Assembly (NCBI RefSeq): GCF_000732925.1
Contig: NZ_CP008953.1
Location: 3,658,001 to 3,722,000 of the forward strand
DNA: 64,000 nucleotides
Direction: 5' to 3'
Origin: Amycolatopsis japonica
GTDB taxonomy: Bacteria > Actinomycetota > Actinomycetes > Mycobacteriales > Pseudonocardiaceae
Shown: positions 10,372 through 19,348 of the stretch, in pieces
Position numbering within the stretch: the first letter of the stretch is position 1
Layout: every line of letters begins with the position of its first letter
Made by a program: the position numbers and the translations under genes
The notes under the pieces: model-generated
Database searches by the model: none
What the model saw: only the letters and a program-made list of their open reading frames with translations
Told to the model about the DNA's origin: nothing

Positions 10372-11831
10372 CCATGACCATCGACCGTCGTGACCTGTTC
10401 AGAGCGGGAGGCGGGCTGCTGGCCGCCACCGCCGTCGGAAGCCTGGCACCGGGTACGGCCCAAGCCGCCGAAACCGCTCCCGTGCCGTTGACCACGCGGA
10501 ACCCGTTGGTCGAGCAGCGGGCCGATCCGTTCATCACCCGGCCGGTGAACGGGATGTACTACCTGACCGGTTCGGTGCCCGAGTACGACCGCATCGTCGT
10601 CCGCGGTGCCGCCACGCTCGACGGCCTGGCCACCGCCAGGGAGACGACGATCTGGCGACGTCCGTCGTCCGGGAAGATGGGCGGCCATATCTGGGCGCCG
10701 GAACTGCACCGGATCGACGGGCGCTGGTACGTGTACTTCGCCGCGGGCGATTCGGACGATGTGTTCCGCATCCGGACGTACGTGCTGGAGTCCACTTCGG
10801 ACGATCCGCGGGCGGGCACGTGGGTGCTGCGCGGGCAGATGGTGACGAAGTGGGACACCTTCACCCTGGACTCGACGACGTTCGAGCACCGCGGCAAGCG
10901 GTACTTCGCCTGGGCGCAGAGCGAGCCGGGAATCGCGACCAACAGCAATCTGTACCTCGCCGAGATGGCGTCACCGCTCGCGCTCAAGGGCGACCCCGTC
11001 CGGCTCGCGGTGCCGACGCTGCCCTGGGAGATCCAGGGGTTCAAGGTCAACGAAGGGCCGGCGGTGCTCGTCCGCAACGGGCGGGTGTTCATGACCTACT
11101 CGGCGAGTGCCACCGACGCCCGCTACTGCATGGGGCTGCTCACCGCCGACGAACGTTCGGATCTGCTGGACCCGCGCTCGTGGACGAAGTCGCCACAGCC
11201 GGTGTTCACCACGAACGAGGCGACCCGGCAGTACGGGCCCGGGCACAACTCGTTCACCGTCGCCGAGGACGGCTCGGACGTCCTCGTGTACCACGCCCGC
11301 GACTACCGCGACATCACCGGCGACCCGCTGTACGACCCGAACCGGCACACCCGGGTGCAACGGCTGTACTGGAACGACGACGGGACGCCGAGTTTCGGTG
11401 TACCGGTCGGCAAAGGCGGCCCGTGCGTACGACTGTCCCCGTTGGACGATCCCGCGTTGCACGTGCGGCATTACGAGTACCGGCTGACCGCCGACGGCAA
11501 TGTCCGCGAGCTGGCCGATTCCCAGTTCCGCATCGTCGCCGGGTTCCGTGGCGCGGGCACCGTCGCATTGCAGTCGGTCAACTTCCCGGACCGGTACGTC
11601 CGCGTGGTGGACGCGGCGACCGTGCGGATCGATCCGTACGACGAAAGCGACGCCTACGGCCGGGCGGCGAGTTTCACCCAGGTGCCGGGCCTTTCCGACC
11701 GGCTGGCGGTGTCGTTCCGCCTCCCGGGTGAACCTGCCACCTATTTGGCCCACGACAAGGGAAGGATCTTGGTCTTCCGTCCCGGTGCCGCGGTGCGGGA
11801 TCGTCAACGGGTCAGCTTCCGGCTCAGCTGA
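10368..11831 (+). CDS. Tat-exported GH43 glycosidase with AbfB (CBM42-like) domain
   Basis: Probable extracellular arabinofuranosidase or arabinosidase acting with the GH51 enzyme. The N terminus has a twin-arginine signal (RRDLFRAGGG then a hydrophobic core ending TAQA). The five-bladed GH43 domain shows the catalytic-base Asp in ADPFI, the HIWAPELH segment and the acid Glu in VNEGPAVLV. From about residue 390 a trefoil AbfB-like module follows (ELADSQFRIV, NFPDRYVRV, YLAHDKGRI), expected to bind arabinose side chains. The 487 residues look complete. Two in-frame ATGs (10368, 10374) are possible. The precise linkage cleaved is not evident. Confidence 0.88.
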   Translation: MTMTIDRRDLFRAGGGLLAATAVGSLAPGTAQAAETAPVPLTTRNPLVEQRADPFITRPVNGMYYLTGSVPEYDRIVVRGAATLDGLATARETTIWRRPSSGKMGGHIWAPELHRIDGRWYVYFAAGDSDDVFRIRTYVLESTSDDPRAGTWVLRGQMVTKWDTFTLDSTTFEHRGKRYFAWAQSEPGIATNSNLYLAEMASPLALKGDPVRLAVPTLPWEIQGFKVNEGPAVLVRNGRVFMTYSASATDARYCMGLLTADERSDLLDPRSWTKSPQPVFTTNEATRQYGPGHNSFTVAEDGSDVLVYHARDYRDITGDPLYDPNRHTRVQRLYWNDDGTPSFGVPVGKGGPCVRLSPLDDPALHVRHYEYRLTADGNVRELADSQFRIVAGFRGAGTVALQSVNFPDRYVRVVDAATVRIDPYDESDAYGRAASFTQVPGLSDRLAVSFRLPGEPATYLAHDKGRILVFRPGAAVRDRQRVSFRLS

Positions 11832-11853
11832 ACTCCCTGGGAGGTTGAACGCA

Positions 11854-14800
11854 GTGCTGCGAACACGCCCCATCGTCCTGGCCCTGGCGATGCTCGCCGG
11901 GACGCTCGTCGCGACCGGCTCTCCGGCGGCCGCCGACGTCCAGTCCTATCTCGACGATCCACGAAAAGTCTCCGAAGGACAGGAGCCACCGCACGCCCAC
12001 CTTCGTCCGTACGCGGACGTTTCCGCCGCGGCCCGCCGCGACGAACGCGGTCCCTACACGATGTCGCTCGACGGCAAATGGCGGATCGCCATGGCGGACA
12101 ACCCCTCTCAGGTGCCGAAGGGGTTCCACGACGACGGATACGACGCGTCGAGCTGGCGTGAGGTGTCGGTGCCGCACACCTGGCAGACGGACGGTCTGGA
12201 CCATCCGATCTTCCGCAACATCGCCACCGAGATCCAGCCCGACGACCCGCCACGCGTCCCGCGTGACGTGAATCCGACCGGCGCCTACGTCCGCGATTTC
12301 ACCCTGCCCGCCCAGTGGTCGGAACGCGAGACCTTTCTGCGCTTCGAGGGTGTCACGTCGGCGTACTTCGTCTGGGTGAACGGGACGTACATCGGCTACG
12401 ACCAGGGCGGCTACACGCCGGCGGAGTTCGACATCTCGTCCGCGCTGCGGCCGGGTCCGAACCGGATCGCCGTGCAGGTGCACCGCTGGAGTGCGGGTGC
12501 CTACCTGGAGGATGTCGACCAGTGGCGGTACTCGGGCATCTTCCGCTCGGTGACCCTGCACTCGACGCCGGGCACGTTCATCCAGGACGTCGGGCTGACG
12601 ACCGACCTCGACGCGACCTACACCGACGCCATCCTCAAGGCCGCGGTCGAGGTCGCCACCAAACCCGGCGGAACCGCGGGCAAGCACCGCGTCGGGCTCA
12701 GCCTGCGCGACGCGGCGGGCAAGGAGGTCGGGACCACGAGCGGGGAGGTCGACGCGGGCGGCAAGACCGCGTTGAGCCTGCCCGTCCGCAACCCGGCGAA
12801 GTGGACCGACGAGACGCCGAACCTGTACACGGCCGTCCTCACGCTGACCGCGCCCGACGGCCGCGTCACACACATCACCAGTGAGACGACCGGGTTCCGC
12901 GAGATCGAGATCCGCGACAAGCAACTGCTGGTCAACGGGAAACGGGTGCTGTTCAAGGGCGTCAACCGCGCCGAGACCGACCCCGACCACGGCAGGCACG
13001 TGCCCCGGCGCGCGCAGGAGCGCGACGTCGCGCTGATGAAGCAGCTCAACGTCAACGCGGTCCGCACCTCGCACTACCCGTCGGATCCCTATTTCTACGA
13101 ACTGGCCGACCGGCACGGGCTCTGGATCGACGACGAGATCGACATCGAGACCCACAACCACGAGAACTGCGCCCGCTATTGCCAGGCGAACGACCCGGCC
13201 TGGCGGGACGCGTTCTTCGACCGCATGATCGGCATGGTCGAACGGGACAAGAACCATCCGAGCGTCTTCCTGTGGGACACCGGCAACGAGGCCGGCCTCG
13301 GCGCGCATCACTTCGCGCTGGCGGAATGGCTGGACGCCAACGAGCCGACCCGGCCGATCTACCACCAGTCGAACAGCCCGGACGGCGACGCGCCGTTCGC
13401 CGACGTCTGGGGGCCGCGGTATCCGTCGCCGGAGAAGTTCGCCGAGCAGGCGAAGAACACCACCAAACCGCTGATCTTCGGCGAGTACGCCCACGCGATG
13501 GGCAACAGCCTCGGCAACTTCCGGGAGTTCTGGGACACGATCCGGGCGAATCCGCAGACCCAGGGCGGGTTCATCTGGGACTGGGCGGAGCAGAACATCC
13601 GGCAGCCGATCCGGCTCACCCCCGATTCGTCGGGCAACGCCATCTCCGCGCATCTCAGCGGAAAGCCGGATCTGGTCGAAGGTCATCGCGGCAAGGCGCT
13701 GGCGTTGTCGGGCCTTGACGATTTCGTCGAGGTCTACCGCGACCGGAAACTCGACATCACCGGGAAGGCGCTCACGCTGGACGCCTGGGTGAAACCGGGG
13801 AAGTGGACCGGTGACTTCCGCATCCTCGGCAAGGGCGACCACCAGTACGCGTTGAAGATGAAGACGCAGGACACACTGGAGTTCTTCATCCACAGTGGAA
13901 CGTGGCAGGCGGTGCAGGCGAAGGTGCCCGCCGACTTCTACGGCGACTGGCACCGGGTGAGCGGCACCTACGACGGCACGACCCTGCGGCTGTACGTCGA
14001 CGGCAAGGAGATCGGGAGCAAACCGTTCACCGGCGCGATCGACTCGTCCTCGGCGGAGGTCAACATCGGCCGCGACTTCGAGACGTCATGGAACGACCCG
14101 TCGACCATCGGCTGGATGGGCCGCGGAGCCGTCGACGACGTCCGCATCTACGACAAGCCGTTGTCCGCCACGGAGTTGTCCGGCACGGCTCCCGCGGACG
14201 GGGCCGTGCTGGCGCTGGACTTCGACAGTGTCACCGAGCGGGGGAGCCATCTGTCGTACGGCTCCAGTCTGTCCGGTGTGGACGGTCTGATCGGCTCGGA
14301 TCGGTCGGTGCAGCCGGAAACCGCGCAGATGGCATGGGCGCATCAGCCGCTGCGCTTCGCCTACTCGGGCGGCACGGTCTCGGTGACCAACGAGCGGCAG
14401 TTCAAGGGCACCGACGAGCTGAACCTGCGGTGGCGGATCCAGGAAGGCTCTCGGGTGGTCGCCCGGGGCGAGCAGCCGTTGCGGGTCGGGCCCGGGTCGA
14501 CCGGAAAGGTCGCGGTTCCGGTGCCGCCGAATCCCGCGGACCGCGAACGGTTCCTCACCGTCGAAGCGGTGACGACCCAGGGCGAGCCGATGCCGGCGCG
14601 AGGACATGTCCTGGCGCACGATCAGTTCTCCTTGGGCGGGAAGCGGGTTCCGGGCTTGGACAGGACTCCGCTCGACGGGAAGTCCGTCGGAGTCGTCGAG
14701 GACGCCGCATCGGTGACGGCGTCGGCGGCAGGCGTCACGTATCGGGTCGACAAGGCCGGCGGCACGCTGACGTCCATCCGGCATCAAGGCAAGGAACTGC

Positions 14801-15588
14801 TGAGCGGCGGGCCGAAGCTCGACGCGTGGCGGGCACCGATCAGCAACGAGACGTTCGCCTGGGGCAGGGCCGAGGGCGAGGACTGGCGCAAGGCCGGGCT
14901 CGATCGGCTGAAGACCACGGTCACGGGCGTCCGGGTCGAGAAGGACGGCTCGCGCGGGGTTCGGGTGATCGTCGACAGCCGGGTCGCGGCGCCGGACGTC
15001 GCCGGGGCGTGGTTCGACCAGACGATGACCTACACCGTCGACCGGACCGGGACGCTGAGCCTCGCCAATCGGGTGATTCCGCAGGGGAGTGTGCGCACTC
15101 TGCCGTATCTGCCGCGGATCGGTGTCTCGCTGGCGGTACCGGACCGGTATGACCGGTTCGCCTGGTACGGACGGAAAGCCGAGAGTTACGTCGACCGCAA
15201 GGACGGGACGCCGATCGGCGTGCAGTCGAGCACGGTGGACGAGCAGTACGTCGAGTACCACCGGCCGCAGGACCACGGCAACCACACCGACAGCCGGTGG
15301 GCGCTGCTCACCGACGGCCGGACCGGTGGCCTGCTGGTCGGGGGCGCGAACGACGTCAGCGTGACGCCGTTCGACGATCTCGACCGGGCGGCGTACCCGT
15401 TCCAGTTGCAGCGCAACAAGGGCTGGTTCACGCTGCACGCCGGTCACGCGGTGACCGGGGTCGGGGACACGCCCAACCCGGTGCGGGAACGCAGTCAGGT
15501 CCAGCCGGACAGCACGTACGAGTACACGCTGTCGTTGCGTCCCTTGACCGCGCAGGAAGCGCGGGCGGGGCTGCCGACCGGCGGCTGA
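11854..15588 (+). CDS. Secreted beta-galactosidase, GH2 with LamG inserted in the barrel
   Basis: Hydrolyses beta-galactosides, probably the galactan backbone or side chains of arabinogalactan. The GTG at 11854 follows gggagg by 9 bases and gives a signal peptide (LRTRPIVLALAMLAGTLVATG, cut near PAAA). Of 1,244 residues, the sugar-binding and Ig-like domains come first, then the barrel with acid/base Glu in GNEAGLG (about 479) and nucleophile Glu in FGEYAHAMGN (about 544). A LamG module (about 590-790) is nested before the barrel resumes. The beta-galactosidase small-chain domain forms the C terminus. It is the last gene of the arabinose operon. Confidence 0.92.
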   Translation: MLRTRPIVLALAMLAGTLVATGSPAAADVQSYLDDPRKVSEGQEPPHAHLRPYADVSAAARRDERGPYTMSLDGKWRIAMADNPSQVPKGFHDDGYDASSWREVSVPHTWQTDGLDHPIFRNIATEIQPDDPPRVPRDVNPTGAYVRDFTLPAQWSERETFLRFEGVTSAYFVWVNGTYIGYDQGGYTPAEFDISSALRPGPNRIAVQVHRWSAGAYLEDVDQWRYSGIFRSVTLHSTPGTFIQDVGLTTDLDATYTDAILKAAVEVATKPGGTAGKHRVGLSLRDAAGKEVGTTSGEVDAGGKTALSLPVRNPAKWTDETPNLYTAVLTLTAPDGRVTHITSETTGFREIEIRDKQLLVNGKRVLFKGVNRAETDPDHGRHVPRRAQERDVALMKQLNVNAVRTSHYPSDPYFYELADRHGLWIDDEIDIETHNHENCARYCQANDPAWRDAFFDRMIGMVERDKNHPSVFLWDTGNEAGLGAHHFALAEWLDANEPTRPIYHQSNSPDGDAPFADVWGPRYPSPEKFAEQAKNTTKPLIFGEYAHAMGNSLGNFREFWDTIRANPQTQGGFIWDWAEQNIRQPIRLTPDSSGNAISAHLSGKPDLVEGHRGKALALSGLDDFVEVYRDRKLDITGKALTLDAWVKPGKWTGDFRILGKGDHQYALKMKTQDTLEFFIHSGTWQAVQAKVPADFYGDWHRVSGTYDGTTLRLYVDGKEIGSKPFTGAIDSSSAEVNIGRDFETSWNDPSTIGWMGRGAVDDVRIYDKPLSATELSGTAPADGAVLALDFDSVTERGSHLSYGSSLSGVDGLIGSDRSVQPETAQMAWAHQPLRFAYSGGTVSVTNERQFKGTDELNLRWRIQEGSRVVARGEQPLRVGPGSTGKVAVPVPPNPADRERFLTVEAVTTQGEPMPARGHVLAHDQFSLGGKRVPGLDRTPLDGKSVGVVEDAASVTASAAGVTYRVDKAGGTLTSIRHQGKELLSGGPKLDAWRAPISNETFAWGRAEGEDWRKAGLDRLKTTVTGVRVEKDGSRGVRVIVDSRVAAPDVAGAWFDQTMTYTVDRTGTLSLANRVIPQGSVRTLPYLPRIGVSLAVPDRYDRFAWYGRKAESYVDRKDGTPIGVQSSTVDEQYVEYHRPQDHGNHTDSRWALLTDGRTGGLLVGGANDVSVTPFDDLDRAAYPFQLQRNKGWFTLHAGHAVTGVGDTPNPVRERSQVQPDSTYEYTLSLRPLTAQEARAGLPTGG

Positions 15589-15607
15589 CCTTCGGCCTCG
15601 TGAGTGG

Positions 15608-15654
15608 TGAAGGCCTCCTTGCCTACCCGGAAAGTAGGGAAGGAGGCCTTCACC
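15608..15654. terminator. Perfect 14-bp hairpin after the arabinose operon
   Basis: Arms GTGAAGGCCTCCTT (15608-15621) and its exact complement at 15641-15654 enclose a loop that itself contains CCTAC/GTAGG pairing. It lies 20 bases past the GH2 stop, so transcription termination is plausible although there is no U-tract. It resembles, in design, the two 45-bp GAAGGCTCCCTTC hairpins elsewhere in the window. The rest of 15589-15905 shows no other convincing element. Confidence 0.65.
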
Positions 15655-15905
15655 GCTGTCCGGTTAGAGCCCGAGCGATTGGAGGCCGAATTGCTTCCGT
15701 CGAAGTGGAGGTCCATTTCGCCATTGAGGCCTGTCGTGGATGTCTTCCGCTCGCACTCGCGAGACCCCGGGTGATCCGGTCGTAGGACCAAGCGGTGTCG
15801 AAACACATACGGGCGGCCGCTGTCCGGGTGATGTCAGGCGTGGGTCGGACTCTTCGTCCTCGCAGTCGCTAGTCTTGATCTTCGACTGCGAGGGAGACTG
15901 AATTC

Positions 15906-16310
15906 ATGGCGGAATGGGCCGATCTGGTCGCGTTCGTACGGCACGAATATCGGGTGGTGAAGGACGAACCGGACGAAATTCGCATCCGGTTGTCCTACGG
16001 TGACGACGACTACGAAGAGCGGGCCCAAACCGTGGTCATCGCGCGGGAGATCTTCGACCGCCGCGAGGACTGGGTGCAGATCGCGACGCCTTTCGCCCGG
16101 GTCGACGAGGTCGACCTGGCGACCGTGCTGACCGAGATCGGCAACACCATCGTCGTCGGGGGATTGGTGGTCATGGGAGAGCATCTGGTGCTGCGCCATT
16201 CCCTGCCGTTGGTGAATCTCGACATCAACGAGTTCACCGATCCGCTCGAACTCGTCGCGGGTTCGGCGGAGCTGCTGGAACAGCAGTTCACCGGACGCGA
16301 CGACTACTGA
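15906..16310 (+). CDS. YbjN-like / type III chaperone-fold protein
   Basis: A 134-residue soluble acidic protein of unknown function. Its pattern (ADLVAFVRHEYRVVKDEPDEIRIRL, then REDWVQIATPFARVDEVDL, then GEHLVLRHSLPLVNLDINEF) fits the YbjN family, which shares the Tir/secretion-chaperone fold and is common in actinobacteria. No signal peptide or membrane span is seen. The ATG at 15906 has gaggga about ten bases upstream. The 3' end overlaps the convergent zinc-ribbon gene by 23 bases. The function is not inferred; the family match is by pattern only. Confidence 0.75.
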   Translation: MAEWADLVAFVRHEYRVVKDEPDEIRIRLSYGDDDYEERAQTVVIAREIFDRREDWVQIATPFARVDEVDLATVLTEIGNTIVVGGLVVMGEHLVLRHSLPLVNLDINEFTDPLELVAGSAELLEQQFTGRDDY

Positions 16311-16842
16311 TCCCCGGGATCTCCTCGAAGGAGGTCACGCGTTCGCATTCCTCCTCGGTGAGTTTGTCGATGGCTGCCCGGTACGCCTGCGCTTGAGCCG
16401 TGCCGGGCAGCTGTCCGCCCAGGAGAAGCGGAAGCCCGAGTTCGAAACCGCAGCGGGCCCGTGCCCCGTGGCGGTGCCGGGCGCGGGCGACCGCGGTGGC
16501 GACGCGGAGCCCGTGCTCGGTGCCCGGCGGCGTCGCGGGACGGTCGGTTTCGATGGCCGCGAACCGGAATCCGTCGGCCTGGTCGCATTTGTCGCAGCCG
16601 ACGGGACCCGATCCGAGGTGGCTGCCGCAGTCGGCGCAGGTCAACCTGTCGTATGCGGCGTCGACGATCCGCCACTCGAACACGGAAGTGTCGTCGACGA
16701 CCGATTCGGCGAGGTCGGTTTCCTCCGTCGTCCCAGGGGAGACACCGTATTCCGCGAGGAACAGCCGCCAGCGGTCTTCGATGCTCGCCTCGACGGCCGC
16801 CAAGGCCTCGGCGGGGCGCCCGCCGCGTGGAAGAGCGGTCAT
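16288..16842 (-). CDS. Hypothetical protein with zinc-ribbon motif
   Basis: A 184-residue protein not recognised as a named family. A four-cysteine ribbon (CADCGSHLGSGPVGCDKC, about residues 69-86) probably binds zinc. The N-terminal third is helical and acidic, and the C-terminal third is rich in Ala/Arg. No signal peptide or membrane span is visible. It is transcribed leftward directly after the 2-TM protein at 16852 (10-base gap), so the two are probably co-transcribed. The 3' end overlaps the convergent YbjN-like gene. Confidence 0.65.
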   Translation of the reverse strand: MTALPRGGRPAEALAAVEASIEDRWRLFLAEYGVSPGTTEETDLAESVVDDTSVFEWRIVDAAYDRLTCADCGSHLGSGPVGCDKCDQADGFRFAAIETDRPATPPGTEHGLRVATAVARARHRHGARARCGFELGLPLLLGGQLPGTAQAQAYRAAIDKLTEEECERVTSFEEIPGISSRRVR

Positions 16843-16851
16843 GGGCGGATT

Positions 16852-17586
16852 CTATTTCGCGCGGATGAGAGTGTCCGCGTCGATGCAGAGGCGGCCGTCG
16901 TGGGGGACGACCGTCAGCTCGTGCGTTTCCGTGGGGGAAGGGCGGCCGTCGCGGTAATGCAGGGTGATCCGGACCCGGACGGTGGTCGCGGAGGTGGCGG
17001 ACGCGCTGTGCACGTCCACCGCGCTGATCCTGCCCCAATGGGCTTCGTAATCGCTCTGGCCGCGGCGTTGGAGGTTCGGGCCGATCAGCGGCCAGCCTGC
17101 CCGGGTGTCCGGCATCAGGCGGTAGTAGGCGGTGACGAACTGGGCGATGTCCTCGTTCGTGGCGGGCTGGGGCACCGTGGACGTCGTACTGGTCGTGGTG
17201 CTGGTCGTCGGGCTCGGCTCGATCACGGCGGGAATCGGTGTCCCGGCCGTCTGGAACGACCCCGCGAAATGGACGCCCACGAAAATGGCCGCCAGCAACG
17301 AACCCGAGATCCCGAGGATCAGGAACACCAGCCAGGCGTTGACCTGTGAGTGCCGCACGTTGTAGACGTTCGTCGTTCCGGTGGTGCTCGGGCAGCCACC
17401 GTCGCGGCGGACGAGTACCTGCGAGATACCGCTGATCAGCCCGGTCGCGAGGGTGAACGCGACCACCAGGCCCCAGGCCAGGAAGTTGGTCTTGAGGTCG
17501 GTCGCGAAATTGATCGCCGTGCCGAGGGCGGCCGCGATGCAGGCGCCGAGCAAGGACCAGAACCATGTCGAACCCGCCCGGTTCAA
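16852..17586 (-). CDS. Two-TM membrane protein with Thr-rich linker and extracytoplasmic domain
   Basis: Unknown function. I place the start at TTG 17586 because AAAGGAGAA lies six bases before it on the minus strand; a longer upstream open frame is not coding. Two hydrophobic helices occur early (WFWSLLGACIAAALG, FLAWGLVVAFTLATG) with a third after a short loop (AWLVFLILGISGSLLAAIFVG). A Ser/Thr-Pro linker (SPTTSTTTSTTSTVP) follows, then about 100 residues of NTF2-like pattern (FVTAYYRLMPDTRAGWPLIGP, VRVRITLHYRDG). The architecture suggests a surface sensor or kinase-partner-like domain, but this is inference. Confidence 0.7.
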   Translation of the reverse strand: MNRAGSTWFWSLLGACIAAALGTAINFATDLKTNFLAWGLVVAFTLATGLISGISQVLVRRDGGCPSTTGTTNVYNVRHSQVNAWLVFLILGISGSLLAAIFVGVHFAGSFQTAGTPIPAVIEPSPTTSTTTSTTSTVPQPATNEDIAQFVTAYYRLMPDTRAGWPLIGPNLQRRGQSDYEAHWGRISAVDVHSASATSATTVRVRITLHYRDGRPSPTETHELTVVPHDGRLCIDADTLIRAK

Positions 17587-17700
17587 GATCTTCTCCTTTG
17601 CCGAAGCCGTCGGCTTACAACTCGCGAGGCGGCAAGGCCTTGTTACGACGGGCGCCGTCCGTGGCCCTATCGTGATCGGCCTACGCGGTTTGGGGGGCGG

Positions 17701-19044
17701 ATGACATCGTCGCGATGGGGTGGCCTCGCGGCTCTGCTGGCGGGTTTCTTCGTGCTCCTGCTCGACACGACGATCGTCGCCGTGGCGAGCCCGAGCATCC
17801 AAGCCGACCTCGGCGGGGACGTCTCCGCGCTGTTCTGGGTGACGGCGGGCTATCTGCTCGCGTTCTCGGTCCCGTTGCTGGTCGCCGGCAGGCTCGGCGA
17901 TCTCTTCGACCCCAAGTGTGTCTACCTTTTCGGCATGGGAGGCTTCGCCGTCGCCTCCGCGCTGTGCGGGCTCGCGCCGTCGATCGGCTGGCTCATCGCC
18001 TTCCGGATCCTGCAAGGCCTCGCGGCGGCCGCGATGTCGCCTCAACCGCTCACGCTGATCCGTCGGCTCTTCGCCGACGATGAGCGAGGCCGCGCTTTCG
18101 GTATCTGGGGCTCGGTGGCGGCGGCCGCCACCCTGCTCGGTCCGGTGCTGGGCGGACTGCTGACCGCGAGCCTGGACTGGCGCTGGATCTTCTGGGTGAA
18201 CGTGCCGCTTTGCGCCGCGGCCGTCGTCATGGGCGTTCGCCTGATCCCGGGAAGCCGGGGAGGCACCGCCCGTTTCGACCTGCTCGGCGCCGCGTTGAGC
18301 ACGGCCGGTCTGAGCCTTCTCGTCTGGGCGCTGCTGTCGTGGAGCCCGCTCTCGTTGCCTGCCGCCACCCTCGCCGTCGTGCTTTTGGTCGGTTTTTGGT
18401 TCCAAGAACGCAGACAAGGCGCGGACGCGCTCGCGCCCTTGCGCCTCTATCGCTCGTCCGGGTACTTGTCCGCGAGCCTCGCGATGGCGTCGCTCGGCGC
18501 GACCGTGCTCGCGATGGCGCTTCCCACGATGCTGTACATCCAGGAAATGCGAGGCTTCGGCCCGATCGAGGCCGCGCTGGTCCTCGCACCGGACGCCGTC
18601 GTCGCGATCCTGCTGTCGCCACCGGCCGGCCGCTGGGTCGACCGGGTGGGCGGGCGCCGACCGGCGATCCTCGGCATGAGCCTGCTCGCGACGAGCCTGC
18701 TGCTCATCGGGCTGGTGGTGGTGCTGAACCTGAACCCCTGGTGGATCTCCGTGGGTGCCGCGCTGCTCGGCGCCGCCAACGCGATGGCGTGGTCGCCGTT
18801 GTCCGCCATCGCGATGGCGTCCGTCGATCCGGAGGCCGCGGGTGGCGCTTCGGGTCTGTTCAACACGGTGAGGCAGGTGGGTGCGGTGGGCGGCGTCGCG
18901 GTGACCGGCGCGATTCTGGCGGGGTTGGAATCTCGGCCGGGGCTGGGTTTTGGTGTTGTCTTCGGGTTTGTGGGCGTTGTCGCTGTGGGTGGGGTTGTGG
19001 CGGCGTTTCGGCTTCCAGGGGTTGTGCGGGTCGAGGTTGGCTGA
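17701..19044 (+). CDS. MFS drug-type efflux transporter (DHA2/EmrB-like)
   Basis: Proton-driven exporter with an unknown substrate. The 447 residues have about 13-14 hydrophobic spans, the motif-A segment GRLGDLFDPKCVYLFG, the DTTIVAVASPSI signature of DHA2 pumps in helix 1 and motif C (LGPVLGGLL) in helix 5. The ATG at 17701 follows a G-rich stretch (ggggggcgg). It diverges from the 2-TM protein with about 114 bases between. The last 150 bases are noticeably G/T-rich compared with the body of the gene. No adjacent regulator was found. Confidence 0.85.
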   Translation: MTSSRWGGLAALLAGFFVLLLDTTIVAVASPSIQADLGGDVSALFWVTAGYLLAFSVPLLVAGRLGDLFDPKCVYLFGMGGFAVASALCGLAPSIGWLIAFRILQGLAAAAMSPQPLTLIRRLFADDERGRAFGIWGSVAAAATLLGPVLGGLLTASLDWRWIFWVNVPLCAAAVVMGVRLIPGSRGGTARFDLLGAALSTAGLSLLVWALLSWSPLSLPAATLAVVLLVGFWFQERRQGADALAPLRLYRSSGYLSASLAMASLGATVLAMALPTMLYIQEMRGFGPIEAALVLAPDAVVAILLSPPAGRWVDRVGGRRPAILGMSLLATSLLLIGLVVVLNLNPWWISVGAALLGAANAMAWSPLSAIAMASVDPEAAGGASGLFNTVRQVGAVGGVAVTGAILAGLESRPGLGFGVVFGFVGVVAVGGVVAAFRLPGVVRVEVG

Positions 19045-19126
19045 TTCGGTTTTCGCCGAGGGGTGAGCGGGCTTTCTTGCCGCAGGAGCCGGGGCGGGTG
19101 TGGCAGCAGTTGTGCGAGCTGCCGTA

Positions 19127-19248
19127 CCACCGTGGCTCGAACGCCGGAATCAACGGCTCTGCCAACCCCAGAGCTCATCCGGCACCAGCAGCTGCGACAA
19201 CCGATCCGCCACGGCCAAGTTCGTCGCTGACGAGCAATCAATCACCAT
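19127..19248 (-). pseudogene. Frameshifted remnant of an IS5-family transposase start
   Basis: Read leftward from 19248, the DNA encodes about 27 residues ending LSQLLVPDELWG. After a one-base shift near 19167 it continues LAEPLIPAFEPRW. Joined, these give the typical opening of IS5-group transposases (VPDELW..AEPLIP.F.PR). The rest of the transposase is missing. The sequence just upstream on this strand, agagcgtgtcttaca, is the sort of end found in such elements, but I cannot prove a terminal repeat. The intergenic 19045-19310 otherwise holds nothing recognisable. Confidence 0.45.
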
Positions 19249-19310
19249 GTAAGACACGCTCTAAATCACTCTCCAGTGTTGTTCGTGCGTTTCGCTGGTT
19301 GCTTGAAATT

Positions 19311-19326
19311 ACGAACACGTGTTCGA
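19311..19326. promoter_or_regulatory. LexA/SOS-box-like palindrome
   Basis: ACGAACACGTGTTCGA matches the actinobacterial SOS consensus TCGAAC-N4-GTTCGA at 11 of 12 fixed positions, and its central 14 bases are a perfect palindrome. A TATTAT (19337-19342) downstream would make a -10 element with transcription starting near 19349, exactly at a GTG codon. The box would therefore overlap the -35 region of the 13E12-like gene. Confidence 0.6.
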
Positions 19327-19348
19327 TTTCTTCGGGTATTATGGAGGG

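Noticed and set aside
11824..13953. Long minus-strand open frame opposite the GH2 gene
   Set aside because: Val/Arg/Asp-rich with no motif; the sense strand encodes a clear GH2 enzyme.
17350..17700. N-terminal extension of the MFS protein
   Set aside because: The extension is antisense to the 2-TM gene, charged and not membrane-like; ATG 17701 matches the family start.
19319..19348. Upstream GTG start for the DUF222 gene
   Set aside because: It lies inside the SOS-box palindrome and lacks an RBS; the GTG at 19349 fits a -10 element.
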